From an uncultured Treponema sp. (GTDB lineage: Bacteria; Spirochaetota; Spirochaetia; Treponematales; Treponemataceae), in the NCBI GenBank assembly GCA_947165895.1, contig CAMVCB010000006.1, positions 300,576 through 364,575 on the forward strand: a DNA stretch of 64,000 nucleotides, written 5' to 3'. Of the stretch, positions 43,159 to 52,518 are shown piece by piece (position 1 is the stretch's first letter; the number at the start of each line of letters is the position of its first letter). Both the position numbers and the translations under genes were made by a program. The notes beneath the pieces are model-generated. The model searched no databases. It worked only from the letters and a program-made list of their open reading frames with translations, and was not told the origin of the DNA.

Positions 43159-44325
43159 ATGTGGAGTCAAAAAAAAGTGGAAAACAAAGACTTATTCAAC
43201 CAGGAAAATGATTTATTTGTCCCAGAGAATTTCAACGAATCGGATGAGCAGCTTGCACGTATCTCTGAGATGTCTAAAAAACCTTATCTTCTTTTAAAAG
43301 AAAACAATTTCTTTGAAGCTAAAATCGCCTTTGAAGAAATCCTGAAAATCCAGGATAACAACAGCTATGCACTGGTAGGACTTGGTGATACAGAACGCAA
43401 GCAGGGGCATTTCCACGAGGCTATGGCCTATTACAATAAGTGTCTTGAAAGCTACCCTGCAAACTCTTATGCACTTTTTGGTCTTGCTGACTGTTATAAG
43501 GCAATGAATCAGTATTCAAGGGCAATTGAAATCTGGCAGCAGTACCTTGTTCAGGATGATAAAAATATCACTGTAATTACACGCGTTGCAGATGCTTACC
43601 GTAAAATCCATGACTTTAGAAAATCAAAGGAGCTTTATCTTAAAGTTCTTGATATGGAAACGGACAACGCCTATGCTTTGATTGGTCTTGGTCATTTAAA
43701 CTATGATTTTAAGGAATATAAGGACGCCCTTTACTACTGGACCCGTGTCTATGAAATCAATAAGGAATTTTCAGATATTCGTGTTCTTACCGCAATTGGA
43801 AACTGTCACAGAAAACTGAAAACTTTTGATCAGGGGGTAAAATTCTTTGAAATGACTCTTGAAAAAGAGCCTAATAATTTTTATGCCCTCTTTGGACTTG
43901 CAGACTGCTATCGCGGCATGAATCAGCAGTATAAGTCAATTGAATACTGGAAAAAGATTCTTGAAATTGATCCTAAAAACAAGGTTATCCTTACGCGTAC
44001 AGGTGACGCTTACCGAACTACAGGCAACTATGAGGAAGCAAAAAACTACTATAACCGTGCCCTGGAAATCGATTTTGATATTTATGCTGCCATTGGTCTT
44101 GCCCTTATCTGCAAGGGTGAAGGCAAAATTGATGAGGCAATCACAAGATTTACAAACCTCATAAAAAATGATACAAGAAATTCCCGCCTTTATGTTGATC
44201 TTGCAGAATGTTACATGCAGATTAACAGACGCGATGAAGCATTGAGAATTCTTGAAAATTATCTTCGAATTGACGGACGAAATCTTTCTGTTAAGAATCT
44301 TTACTCAAAGATACAAAGAGGATAA
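43159..44325 (+). CDS. Tetratricopeptide repeat protein
   Basis: 388 residues made almost wholly of about nine TPR units from residue 40 on. Repeated phrases YALVGLGDTERKQGHFHEAM, YALFGLADCYKAMNQYSRAI and YALFGLADCYRGMNQQYKSI are near copies, suggesting recent repeat duplication. No signal peptide, so a cytoplasmic scaffold. Upstream of rlmN by 15 nt. Function unknown. Confidence 0.88.
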   Translation: MWSQKKVENKDLFNQENDLFVPENFNESDEQLARISEMSKKPYLLLKENNFFEAKIAFEEILKIQDNNSYALVGLGDTERKQGHFHEAMAYYNKCLESYPANSYALFGLADCYKAMNQYSRAIEIWQQYLVQDDKNITVITRVADAYRKIHDFRKSKELYLKVLDMETDNAYALIGLGHLNYDFKEYKDALYYWTRVYEINKEFSDIRVLTAIGNCHRKLKTFDQGVKFFEMTLEKEPNNFYALFGLADCYRGMNQQYKSIEYWKKILEIDPKNKVILTRTGDAYRTTGNYEEAKNYYNRALEIDFDIYAAIGLALICKGEGKIDEAITRFTNLIKNDTRNSRLYVDLAECYMQINRRDEALRILENYLRIDGRNLSVKNLYSKIQRG

Positions 44326-44340
44326 ACTGTCTGTCGGTTT

Positions 44341-45372
44341 ATGACATCTTCAAATATCTCAAAAGTTATTCTTTCGGGCCTGCTACCCGAAGAAATTGCT
44401 TCATCACTAAATCTTTCTCAGTCTTTCCGTGCCAGACAGATTTTTAAATGGATTGGTGCGGGCATTTCTGATTTTGACAAAATGACAAACCTCAGCCTTG
44501 ATTTAAGAAATCAGCTTAAGGAAAGTGCCCTGCTCCGTTCAAGTAAAGTGGAAAATGTATTAAAGGATCCTGACGGAACTATAAAACTTCAGATAAGGCT
44601 TAGTGACGGAAATATTGTAGAAACTGTTTTACTTACAGACCGTGAAGGCCGTAAAACTGCCTGTGTATCATGTCAGGCCGGCTGTGCAATGAAGTGTGCT
44701 TTTTGTATGACAGGTACTCTTGGTCTTTCCCGTAATCTTGAAGCAAATGAAATTGTTGAACAGTTTATGTTTCTGGAAGAAATTTGCGGGAAGCTGGATA
44801 ACATTGTTTTTATGGGAATGGGCGAACCTATGCAGAATCTTCCTGCCATACGGAAAGCTATAGCAGTTTTGTGTCATAAAGACGGACGGGCCCTTTCTTC
44901 AAAACGCATTACTCTTTCTACCTGCGGAATTATTAAAGGCATATATGATCTTGCAGATAATGGACCTCATATCCGTCTTGCGGTTTCACTTACAAGCGCC
45001 AACGAAGACCTGCGCAGGGAAATCATGCCTGTTACCAGCGGCAATCCTCTTAGTGAGCTGAAAAAAGCCATCGCTTATTATGCAGAAAAGTCCGGAAAAC
45101 GGGTAACTCTGGAAGCGGCCCTGCTTGGCGGCAAAAACACAGATGATGTCAGTGCAAAAAACATGATTGATTTTGCCCGGGGTGCTGACGTAAATATAAA
45201 CTTAATTCCATGGAATCCTGTTGCAACGCTTCCTTTTACAGAGCCTTCATCAGGGGAAGTAAAAGCCTTTGTTTCAAAGCTTGAAAGAGCCGGCCTTAAT
45301 GTAACTCTTCGTACAAGACGGGGACGAAAAATCGGCGGGGCCTGCGGTCAGCTTGGAAAAACAGTTAAATAG
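44341..45372 (+). CDS. rlmN: Dual-specificity rRNA/tRNA adenine-C2 methyltransferase
   Basis: Radical SAM enzyme that methylates C2 of A2503 in 23S rRNA and A37 of some tRNAs. The [4Fe-4S] motif is CAMKCAFC. It is preceded by RKTACVSCQAG and followed by MGMGEPMQN and RITLSTCGI. The late GRKIGGACGQL includes the catalytic cysteine. 343 residues, full length. Confidence 0.96.
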   Translation: MTSSNISKVILSGLLPEEIASSLNLSQSFRARQIFKWIGAGISDFDKMTNLSLDLRNQLKESALLRSSKVENVLKDPDGTIKLQIRLSDGNIVETVLLTDREGRKTACVSCQAGCAMKCAFCMTGTLGLSRNLEANEIVEQFMFLEEICGKLDNIVFMGMGEPMQNLPAIRKAIAVLCHKDGRALSSKRITLSTCGIIKGIYDLADNGPHIRLAVSLTSANEDLRREIMPVTSGNPLSELKKAIAYYAEKSGKRVTLEAALLGGKNTDDVSAKNMIDFARGADVNINLIPWNPVATLPFTEPSSGEVKAFVSKLERAGLNVTLRTRRGRKIGGACGQLGKTVK

Positions 45373-45408
45373 TTCTGATTTTTTTTTAATTTTCTTTCAT
45401 TTTTTTGT

Positions 45409-45437
45409 TTGACAATAAAGAATATTCAAGTTATAGT
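45409..45437 (+). promoter_or_regulatory. Promoter of the alpha-galactosidase operon
   Basis: Consensus TTGACA (45409-45414), 17 bp, TATAGT (45432-45437). Start expected near 45444, just before the operator. Confidence 0.85.
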
Positions 45438-45447
45438 TATATTAAGG

Positions 45448-45464
45448 TGATAGTGTTACTATCA
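45448..45464. promoter_or_regulatory. Operator, probable TetR-family binding site
   Basis: Perfect inverted repeat TGATAGT-gtt-ACTATCA a few bases after the expected transcription start. A further half site CTATCA lies near 45479. The TetR-type gene at 48731 is in the same cluster and is the likely ligand-responsive repressor. Confidence 0.65.
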
Positions 45465-45499
45465 GTATAAAATTAAACCTATCACAGCGGAATCAAACT

Positions 45500-47218
45500 A
45501 TGACTTGTTTTAATTCAAACAAGGCTTACAAAGCCAAAGAAAACACCTGTCTGGATCCTGTAAGAATCTCTACCCTTCTTTCAGAATTAAATGTAAGTGC
45601 AGCCGAAAAGTATAACTTAAAGTATGCATGGATTAATATGGGCGGCTGGCAGTCATGGAACCCCTGTGAAGAACTTGAACCTAACACAAAGCAGCCTTCG
45701 CTTAAATGCCACCTTCTTAAACAATGGAATCAGTATATCTTATTTCCTGAAAGTCGTCACGAAATTTCCAAAACTGTAGTTCTTGGACAGTTTGTTTCGT
45801 ATCTCCGCTGGGAAAATTTTTATCTTGTTTTTGCATCTGTCGGAAATATTGACGGAGTCCTTCCTCCGGTTCAGTTTGTTTTTGACCGTCATAATAATAC
45901 AGTAACTTATGAACTTGCAGATAAGGGAAAGGAGTGGCAGGAAGGCGAACTTCAGGCCAAAATAGAAGTTTTTACCGCAGAAAGCTATTTTGAAGCAAGA
46001 GAAAAACTTGAAAAGCTTTTTGGAAGCTGTGATAAGGAAAATCCAAACTACACTTCACGCTTTGATTCAATTCAGTTTCTGGGAAAACAGCCGGCCGGTT
46101 GGGAATCCTGGTACAATCACTATTTTAATATTAATCATAATCTCATTGAAGACGATCTTAAGGCCCTGAAGGAGACTCAAAACCTTATCAATCTTGGCGG
46201 CTTTGATAAACAGAATCTTGTATTTCAGATTGATGACGGCTGGGAATCTGCTCTTGGAGAGTGGACAATAAGAAAAGACCGCTTTCCGGAAGGATTAAAA
46301 GTTCTGGCAGAAAAAATCGAAGCAGAAAATTATGTGCCGGGTCTCTGGCTTGCCCCTTTTATCATAGATCTTCGTTCCGAAACAGCAAAGGAGCATCCAG
46401 ACTGGATTTTAAGAAACCGAATAAAAGTGCCTGTTATGGCAGGCTACAATCCGCTCTGGGGAGCAAATTTCGGCCGTTATCAGCCAGGTCTTCCTGGTTC
46501 CTTCTATTGTTTAGATCTTAGTAACGATGCTGTAATTGAATATCTTGACGGACTTATGGACAAGGTAATCAATGAATGGGGCTTCCGTTACATTAAACTG
46601 GACTTTTTGTATGCCGGAATGTTATACGGAAAATTCAAAAATGGAGGAAGTGCCTACCAGTGGTTTAACCGCGCTGTAAAAATCCTTACAAAGCGCACAA
46701 AAACAAATGACGGAAAGCCTGTATGCTATCTTGGCTGCGGAGTTCCTTTTGAACCTGCCTTCAACTATTTTCCTCTTTCCAGAACAGGCTGCGACACCTT
46801 TGAACACTGGGAAAACTCTCTTCTGAAAAAACTCAACTGGAACGGAAGAAACAGCGCTTACCTGAACGTAAAAGATTCAATCGGCCGCGCAATGTGGAAT
46901 AAAATTATTTTCAATAATGATCCGGATGTAATCTTTATCAGAAAGGAAAACTGCTCTCTTACAACAAAAGAAAAAGAACTTATTGCAACAGTTGCGGTAA
47001 TGTTTGGGAATCAGATTATGTATTCAGATGATCCTGCAAAATCAACCAGTAAAGAAGAGATTGATATTGCAAAAAGGATTGTCGAAATCAATGAAAAATA
47101 TAAAAACGAGGATTTCAGCGTAAAAGCAATCCGGGACAACATTTATTATGTTGTTTCAAAAAATAAAAAATATCAGGGTATTATCGATTTGGAGGAAAGA
47201 TATGCAGATATTCGGTAA
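45500..47218 (+). CDS. Alpha-galactosidase-like glycoside hydrolase (GH36/clan GH-D)
   Basis: 572 residues, no signal peptide, so cytoplasmic. Clan GH-D motifs: GWESWYNHYFNIN, LVFQIDDGWESALGEW and GLWLAPFIIDLRSE. The nucleophile aspartate is in RYIKLDFLYAGML and the acid/base is probably in RTGCDTFEHW. It likely cleaves alpha-galactosides imported by the symporter at 49433. Shorter than the 700-residue GH36 enzymes because the N-terminal sandwich is reduced. Start preceded by GCGGAA. Confidence 0.87.
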   Translation: MTCFNSNKAYKAKENTCLDPVRISTLLSELNVSAAEKYNLKYAWINMGGWQSWNPCEELEPNTKQPSLKCHLLKQWNQYILFPESRHEISKTVVLGQFVSYLRWENFYLVFASVGNIDGVLPPVQFVFDRHNNTVTYELADKGKEWQEGELQAKIEVFTAESYFEAREKLEKLFGSCDKENPNYTSRFDSIQFLGKQPAGWESWYNHYFNINHNLIEDDLKALKETQNLINLGGFDKQNLVFQIDDGWESALGEWTIRKDRFPEGLKVLAEKIEAENYVPGLWLAPFIIDLRSETAKEHPDWILRNRIKVPVMAGYNPLWGANFGRYQPGLPGSFYCLDLSNDAVIEYLDGLMDKVINEWGFRYIKLDFLYAGMLYGKFKNGGSAYQWFNRAVKILTKRTKTNDGKPVCYLGCGVPFEPAFNYFPLSRTGCDTFEHWENSLLKKLNWNGRNSAYLNVKDSIGRAMWNKIIFNNDPDVIFIRKENCSLTTKEKELIATVAVMFGNQIMYSDDPAKSTSKEEIDIAKRIVEINEKYKNEDFSVKAIRDNIYYVVSKNKKYQGIIDLEERYADIR

Positions 47219-48668
47219 TGAAATCAGCAGTAAGGATTATAAAAAAGCCTGCAAAAGTCAGAAAAACTTCATAAAAAAGTTCGGCGATGACCGTAATGTT
47301 GATTATAAATTAAACCTTAAGGATAATGATGTTTTAACAGGTCCTTTTGGTCTTAAAACTATCGTCATTGATGACAAGGCAGAAAAGCCTTTTAGTGAAA
47401 TTCTTCCCGCAAAGTCTGTAATCATCGGAAATATCCGCATGGGCTTCGGTCACTATAGAATTTCCATGGCAATGGCAAGCGCCGCAAAGTCACTGGGCTA
47501 TACTCCCCTCTGGCTTGATTTGAACTCTTTTCCGCAGACGACCTGCACAAAAATCATTGCGGCCCAGAACGACCTTTATTCAATGGGTTCCCGTCTTTCT
47601 CAGAAATCAAAGCTTTTTAATAAGCTGGTATGGGAGCCTATGAACTATGAAGGCTTTAAGAAGCTTTCTTACAATGCCGGGGATCAGAAAAATGCCGAGC
47701 TTATGACTTCGGTTTTTAAAAATATTCCAAAGGATATTCCTCTTATCGGAACTCATGTCTGGCCAGCCCAGGCTGCAATCCACGCAGGTATGACTAAAGT
47801 CGTAAACGCAATTCCCGATAACTGGCCGATGGCACTTCACCTGGCGGAGGGTTCCCTTCACACTGTTCAGACTCAGAATGCTTACTGGGGCTACAGAACC
47901 TTAAACGGCTTTTGCAAAAATAAGGTTTTAAAACCTATGCCGATGTCTGATATCGTTTATACAGGTCACTATATTGATGATGAACTTGTCCGCAATATTG
48001 AAGAAGACTGTAAAAAACGCTGCGACCGTGCCTCAAACGGAAAGCCTGTACGCTTCCTTCTGACAATCGGTGGTGCCGGTGCCCAGGGTGAATTTTTTGC
48101 TCAGATTATAAAAACTTTGATGCCTTACGTAAATCAGAAAAAAGCCTGTATTTACGTAAACTGCGGTGACTATGCTAACGTCTGGACAAAATTAAAAGAC
48201 TTGATTCCAGAACTTAATAATGAAGAAATCTGCTTTACACATTTTGATGACTGGAAGGAAGAATGTGATTTTGCAAACAAGGCAATCGATGGAAATGATG
48301 ATTATTCAGGAAATGGTATTCATGTTTTCTGTAATAAGGATATTTTTGCAGCCGTTTACATCACAAACCTTTTGATGCGGGCCTGTGACTTTCTTGTTAC
48401 AAAACCAAGCGAGCTTGCCTTCTATCCGGTTCCAAAAATCTTTATCCGCCGTATTGGAGGACATGAAATGTGGGGTGCTATCCACTCGGCTGACCTTGGA
48501 GACGGAACTCAGGAATGTGAAAGCCCGGAAATTGCGGGTGCAGCAGTTACACAGATTATGGAAAATCCCCAGCTTGAAATCAACTTCTGTAAGAACATCG
48601 TAAATGCAAATAAAAATCACATTTATGACGGAGCTTACAAGGCTGTAAAGCTTGCTCTGGAGCGTTAA
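47202..48668 (+). CDS. GT-B-fold glycosyltransferase-like protein
   Basis: 489 residues, from the ATG at 47202 that follows GGAGG; it overlaps the galactosidase gene by 17 bp. IRMGFGHYRISMAMASAA resembles the G-x-G-H motif of MurG/MGDG-synthase-type GT-B proteins. LLTIGGAGAQGEF resembles the second-domain nucleotide-sugar loop. No signal or membrane helix. The reaction is unknown; it may process the galactoside or build a glycan. Family not recognised with certainty. Confidence 0.6.
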   Translation: MQIFGNEISSKDYKKACKSQKNFIKKFGDDRNVDYKLNLKDNDVLTGPFGLKTIVIDDKAEKPFSEILPAKSVIIGNIRMGFGHYRISMAMASAAKSLGYTPLWLDLNSFPQTTCTKIIAAQNDLYSMGSRLSQKSKLFNKLVWEPMNYEGFKKLSYNAGDQKNAELMTSVFKNIPKDIPLIGTHVWPAQAAIHAGMTKVVNAIPDNWPMALHLAEGSLHTVQTQNAYWGYRTLNGFCKNKVLKPMPMSDIVYTGHYIDDELVRNIEEDCKKRCDRASNGKPVRFLLTIGGAGAQGEFFAQIIKTLMPYVNQKKACIYVNCGDYANVWTKLKDLIPELNNEEICFTHFDDWKEECDFANKAIDGNDDYSGNGIHVFCNKDIFAAVYITNLLMRACDFLVTKPSELAFYPVPKIFIRRIGGHEMWGAIHSADLGDGTQECESPEIAGAAVTQIMENPQLEINFCKNIVNANKNHIYDGAYKAVKLALER

Positions 48669-48730
48669 AAATATAAAAATGTGGTAAGGAAACTGCCACT
48701 ATAAAAAACTAAACCAAGAGGAAAGAGAAA

Positions 48731-49396
48731 ATGACACCAAAAGAAAAACATCAGGAAGAGCAGAACGAGTTAAAAACTTCAAGAATCAACCGAATTCTTG
48801 AAAGTGCTTTTAACCTCTTTTCAGAAAAGGGAATCGACACAATCACGATGAACGACATTGCTTCAACTGCCGAAATCGGAGTTGCATCCCTTTACCGCTA
48901 TTTTGCCACAAAGGATGAAATTGCAATCCGTACGGCAATCTGGGCCTGGAACAAGCAGAAGGAAGTAATTCTTCCTGCCCTTCAGTCAGACAGCTATGAA
49001 TCTTTGACAGGTTATGAACAGATTGAAAAGATTTTTAAGATGTTCGTTGACCTTTACGATAAGGAAAAAACTTTCCTTCGCTTTATCTACTTTTTTGACT
49101 CTTATATCAACCGTCAGAAAATCAGCTTTGAACGGCTTTTTGATTATGAGGGAATGATAGCCCTTGTTCAGGATATTGTTGCAAATGCAATAACTAAGGG
49201 AATTGCTGACGGTTCTATAAATCAGGAATATGCCGGCCAGCAGAAGGATTTGTATTTTACAACCATGCATTCTCTTTTCAGCATGTCACAAAAGCTTTCT
49301 CTGGCAGGAAACATGCTTGCAATGGATTCAGCAGTAGACGGAACTTTACAGATGAAGCTGCTGGCACAAATGATGCTTAAGGCAATTAAAGCTTAA
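48731..49396 (+). CDS. TetR-family transcriptional regulator
   Basis: 221 residues. N-terminal TetR helix-turn-helix at about 22-65 (ITMNDIASTAEIGVASLYRY). The C-terminal ligand/dimerisation part is variable. Preceded by AGAGGAAAGAG. It sits between the glycosidase pair and the symporter and probably controls them through the operator at 45448-45464. Confidence 0.9.
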   Translation: MTPKEKHQEEQNELKTSRINRILESAFNLFSEKGIDTITMNDIASTAEIGVASLYRYFATKDEIAIRTAIWAWNKQKEVILPALQSDSYESLTGYEQIEKIFKMFVDLYDKEKTFLRFIYFFDSYINRQKISFERLFDYEGMIALVQDIVANAITKGIADGSINQEYAGQQKDLYFTTMHSLFSMSQKLSLAGNMLAMDSAVDGTLQMKLLAQMMLKAIKA

Positions 49397-49432
49397 TTAT
49401 AGATTTTACCACACTGGAGGATGGTGAATAAA

Positions 49433-50899
49433 ATGGAAAATAAACGTAAGTTGGGACTGGCAGAAAAAATTTCTTACGGTCTGGGTGCTGTCGGAAAGGA
49501 TATGGTTTATATGCTTTCTGCAAGTTATATCCTGTACTACTATCAGGATATTATGGGTGTAAGTGCAATTGCAATGGGAATTATCCTTCTTGCGGCACGT
49601 GTTTTTGATGCTTTCAACGATCCTATCATGGGAATTATCGTTTCTAAGACAAAAACAAAATGGGGAAAATTCAGACCATGGCTTTTAATCGGTACAGTTA
49701 CAAACGCAATCATCCTGTATCTTATGTTTGCCTGCCCTCCAAGTCTTAATGCAAACGGACTTGTAGCTTACGCAGCTGTAACTTACATCCTCTGGGGTGT
49801 AACCTACACAATGATGGATATTCCTTACTGGTCAATGATTCCGGCCTTTACAGAAAGCGGAAAAGAACGCGAAGGTCTTTCTGCCCTTGCCCGTTCCTGC
49901 GCTGGTGTTGGAAGCGCCATTGTTTCTATTCTTGCAGTACCTCTTGTTGCTTTTTTGGGTTCTAAATTCGGTGGAAACCTTACAGCCCAGTATCAGCAGG
50001 CTTTGAATGATTTTGGAGCAACTTCAGCCCAGGCTGTAGAAATCAAGGGAAAACTGGATGCAATTGGATTCCGTTCTGTTGCCCTTATAATTGCAGTTTT
50101 GTTTGTACTTTTCACAGTAATCTGCTGTATCGCCATTAAAGAAAAATCTACTGTTGATGTAAAAACTTCCAGTGTCGGTGACATGTTCAAGGCTTTGTTC
50201 CGTAATGACCAGGCTGTAACAATGGTAATAGCTATTGTTATGATTAATACAGCCCTCTATATTACATCAAACCTTGTAATCTACTTCTTTAAATATGATT
50301 TTAATCCGGATCAGTGGGAGGCAAATTACACTCTCTTTAATACTTTCGGCGGCGGCTTCCAGATTATTGCAATGATGCTCCTCTTTCCTTTGTTCCGTGC
50401 CTTCATTAATACAATGAAAATTTTCTACACATGTTTCATTATGGCATTTGTCGGCTACATTGTACTTTTGTTCATCGCCTTCAGCGGAACCTCAAACTTC
50501 TGGACTCTTGTACCGTCTTCATTCCTCATTATGAGTGCAATCGGTATGCTCAACGTTGTAGTTACTGTATTCCTTGCAAACACGGTAGATTACGGTGAAT
50601 ATAAAAACGGCCATCGCGAAGAAGCTGTAATTTTTTCTATGCAGACCTTCGTTGTAAAGCTTGCTTCAGGTCTTTCAGCCCTGATTGCTTCAATTATTCT
50701 TGCTGTATTCCATATCAATAAGGATGCTTTCAGCGGCACAATTCTGTCCCAGAGCTCAAGAATGGGGCTTCGAATGTGCATGACTTTGATTCCAATGGCT
50801 GTACTTATAGTTGGTTTATTAATTTTCAAAAAGAATTACATTCTTACAGATGCAAAAGTAAGCCAGATTGGTGAAGAATTGAAGAAAAATAAAGCTTAA
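49433..50899 (+). CDS. Glycoside-pentoside-hexuronide (GPH) cation symporter
   Basis: About 488 residues with 12 membrane helices. GPH hallmarks are EKISYGLGAVGKDMVYML, FDAFNDPIMGIIV and TKTKWGKFRPWLL. DYGEYKNGHREEAVIFS also fits. Probably imports the alpha-galactoside hydrolysed by the product of 45500. GGAGG touches the ATG at 49421, so the ATG at 49433 is preferred; a GTG at 49424 is another option. Confidence 0.9.
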   Translation: MENKRKLGLAEKISYGLGAVGKDMVYMLSASYILYYYQDIMGVSAIAMGIILLAARVFDAFNDPIMGIIVSKTKTKWGKFRPWLLIGTVTNAIILYLMFACPPSLNANGLVAYAAVTYILWGVTYTMMDIPYWSMIPAFTESGKEREGLSALARSCAGVGSAIVSILAVPLVAFLGSKFGGNLTAQYQQALNDFGATSAQAVEIKGKLDAIGFRSVALIIAVLFVLFTVICCIAIKEKSTVDVKTSSVGDMFKALFRNDQAVTMVIAIVMINTALYITSNLVIYFFKYDFNPDQWEANYTLFNTFGGGFQIIAMMLLFPLFRAFINTMKIFYTCFIMAFVGYIVLLFIAFSGTSNFWTLVPSSFLIMSAIGMLNVVVTVFLANTVDYGEYKNGHREEAVIFSMQTFVVKLASGLSALIASIILAVFHINKDAFSGTILSQSSRMGLRMCMTLIPMAVLIVGLLIFKKNYILTDAKVSQIGEELKKNKA

Positions 50900-50930
50900 A
50901 AAACTACGTTTTTATTAATAATTACAAAAG

Positions 50931-50965
50931 GAGACTTCCCCAAAAAGGAGGTCTCTTTTTTTTAG
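50931..50965 (+). terminator. Terminator of the alpha-galactoside operon
   Basis: GAGACTTCC pairs with GGAGGTCTC (one T-G pair) around a short A/C loop, followed by TTTTTTTT. Confidence 0.88.
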
Positions 50966-51034
50966 GGTTTAATATTTTCTTAATAAATGATAAATTGTCT
51001 GTAAATAAAAAGTACTAAAGGAGGATTTTTTAGT

Positions 51035-52339
51035 ATGGAAAAGTTCTTTCATTTAAAAGAACGCGGAACCACCGTTAGCAAAGAAGTTGTCGGCGGTATT
51101 ACAACTTTCCTGGCAATGGCTTATATTCTTGCCGTAAACCCGGGAATTCTTTCTGGTTCAGGAATGGCATTCAATGCAGTTTTCACTGCAACTGCAATTT
51201 CTGCATGTATTGCAACTCTTGTTATGGCATTTCTTGCAAACCTTCCAGTTGCCCTTGCACCAGGTCTTGGACTTAATGCCTTCTTTACTTATTCAGTAGT
51301 TCTTGGAATGGGCTGCAGCTGGCAGTTTGCCCTTACTGCAGTTTTTGTTGAAGGTCTTATCTTCATTCTTCTTTCACTTTTTGGTGTACGTGAAGCAATC
51401 ATCAACTCTATTCCTGCTACTCTTAAAAAAGCAGTTTCTGTCGGTATCGGACTTTTTATTACAATCATCGGTCTTGTAAATGCAGGAATCTGTACAGGTG
51501 ATACAGGTACAATCATCGGCTTTGTAAACTTCAATATGAACCATGCTTCAGCTCTTGTTGCCGGCCTTGGTCTTTTGATTACAATCGTTCTTTACATTTT
51601 GAAGGTTCCTGGAAACATCCTTCTTGGTGTTATCCTCACTACAATCATCGGAATTCCTTTTGGAGTTACAAAAGTTCCTGAAAACTTCACTCCATTCTCT
51701 TCTCCTGCTGCACCTTACCTTTTCAAATTTGAATGGCAGAATGCACTTACCTTGAAGTTTGTCGTTGTTCTTATTACTTTCCTTTTCACAGATATGTTTG
51801 ATACTCTGGGAACTTTGATGGGTGTTGCTGAACAGTCTAACCTTAAAGATAAGGATGGAAACATCCAGAATGTTAAGGGGGCTTTGATGGCTGACTCTAT
51901 TGGTACTGTTGTTGGTGCATGTCTTGGTACTTCAACTGTAACATCTTTCGTTGAATCAACTTCTGGTGTTGCTGCCGGTGCTAAAACAGGTCTTGCATCA
52001 GTTGTAACAGGACTTTTGTTCCTCGTTGCCCTCTTCCTCAATCCTTTGTTCGCACTTGTACCAGCAGCCGCAACAGCTCCAGCTTTGATTTTTGTCGGCT
52101 ATCTGATGATGCAGAACGTAAAATCTATTGAGTTTACAGATGTAACAGAAGGTATTCCAGCCTTTATTACAATCATGACTATGCCTTTTGCATACTCAAT
52201 TTCTAAGGGTATTGTATGGGGAATTCTTTCATTCGTAGTTTGTAAAACTGCTGCAAAAAAAGCAAAAGAAGTTCCACTTGTTACATGGATTCTTGCCCTT
52301 GTATTCCTTGCAGATTTGATTTTTGAAAGCGTAAAATAG
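51035..52339 (+). CDS. NCS2-family purine permease (AzgA/PbuG-like)
   Basis: 434 residues and about 12-14 helices. Family motifs GGITTFLAMAYILAVNPGIL, APGLGLNAFFTYSVV, FTDMFDTLGTLMGVAEQ and GTSTVTSFVESTSGVAAGAKTG (shown in part). It resembles the hypoxanthine/guanine/adenine branch, importing nucleobases with protons. AGGAGG precedes the ATG. No purine riboswitch is seen upstream. Confidence 0.92.
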   Translation: MEKFFHLKERGTTVSKEVVGGITTFLAMAYILAVNPGILSGSGMAFNAVFTATAISACIATLVMAFLANLPVALAPGLGLNAFFTYSVVLGMGCSWQFALTAVFVEGLIFILLSLFGVREAIINSIPATLKKAVSVGIGLFITIIGLVNAGICTGDTGTIIGFVNFNMNHASALVAGLGLLITIVLYILKVPGNILLGVILTTIIGIPFGVTKVPENFTPFSSPAAPYLFKFEWQNALTLKFVVVLITFLFTDMFDTLGTLMGVAEQSNLKDKDGNIQNVKGALMADSIGTVVGACLGTSTVTSFVESTSGVAAGAKTGLASVVTGLLFLVALFLNPLFALVPAAATAPALIFVGYLMMQNVKSIEFTDVTEGIPAFITIMTMPFAYSISKGIVWGILSFVVCKTAAKKAKEVPLVTWILALVFLADLIFESVK

Positions 52340-52356
52340 AAGAAGCACTAAAACAC

Positions 52357-52437
52357 GAGCTGCGGCAGCGGGTCGTAAGTTCGAAGAACTTATTAAGCTG
52401 CATGCAGCGACTTTTAGCTTCATCGATAAAACCGCTC
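52357..52437. repeat. Palindromic extragenic element with GAGC/GCTC ends
   Basis: TAAGTTC 52376-52382 pairs with GAACTTA 52386-52392. GCTGCATGCAGC is a palindrome at 52397-52408, and GTCG/CGAC encloses both. CTTTTAGC follows. Its core matches the reverse complement of 10141-10182 with compensating changes. The ends GAGC (52357) and GCTC (52434) recall the insertion at 58973-59046. Confidence 0.78.
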
Positions 52438-52465
52438 AGAGCAGGCTATGCCTGCGATTCAAAAA

Positions 52466-52495
52466 AAATCCCGATGCCTTATGACACCGGGATTT
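52466..52495. terminator. Bidirectional terminator between permease and leuD
   Basis: AAATCCCG 52466-52473 pairs with CGGGATTT 52488-52495. A tract on one side and TTT on the other suit the convergent genes. Confidence 0.8.
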
Positions 52496-52518
52496 TTCAT
52501 TTTACTTACTTATGTAAA

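Noticed and set aside
50966..51034. Purine riboswitch before the NCS2 permease.
   Set aside because: The gap is only about 70 bp after the terminator and holds no conserved purine-aptamer sequence or suitable stems.
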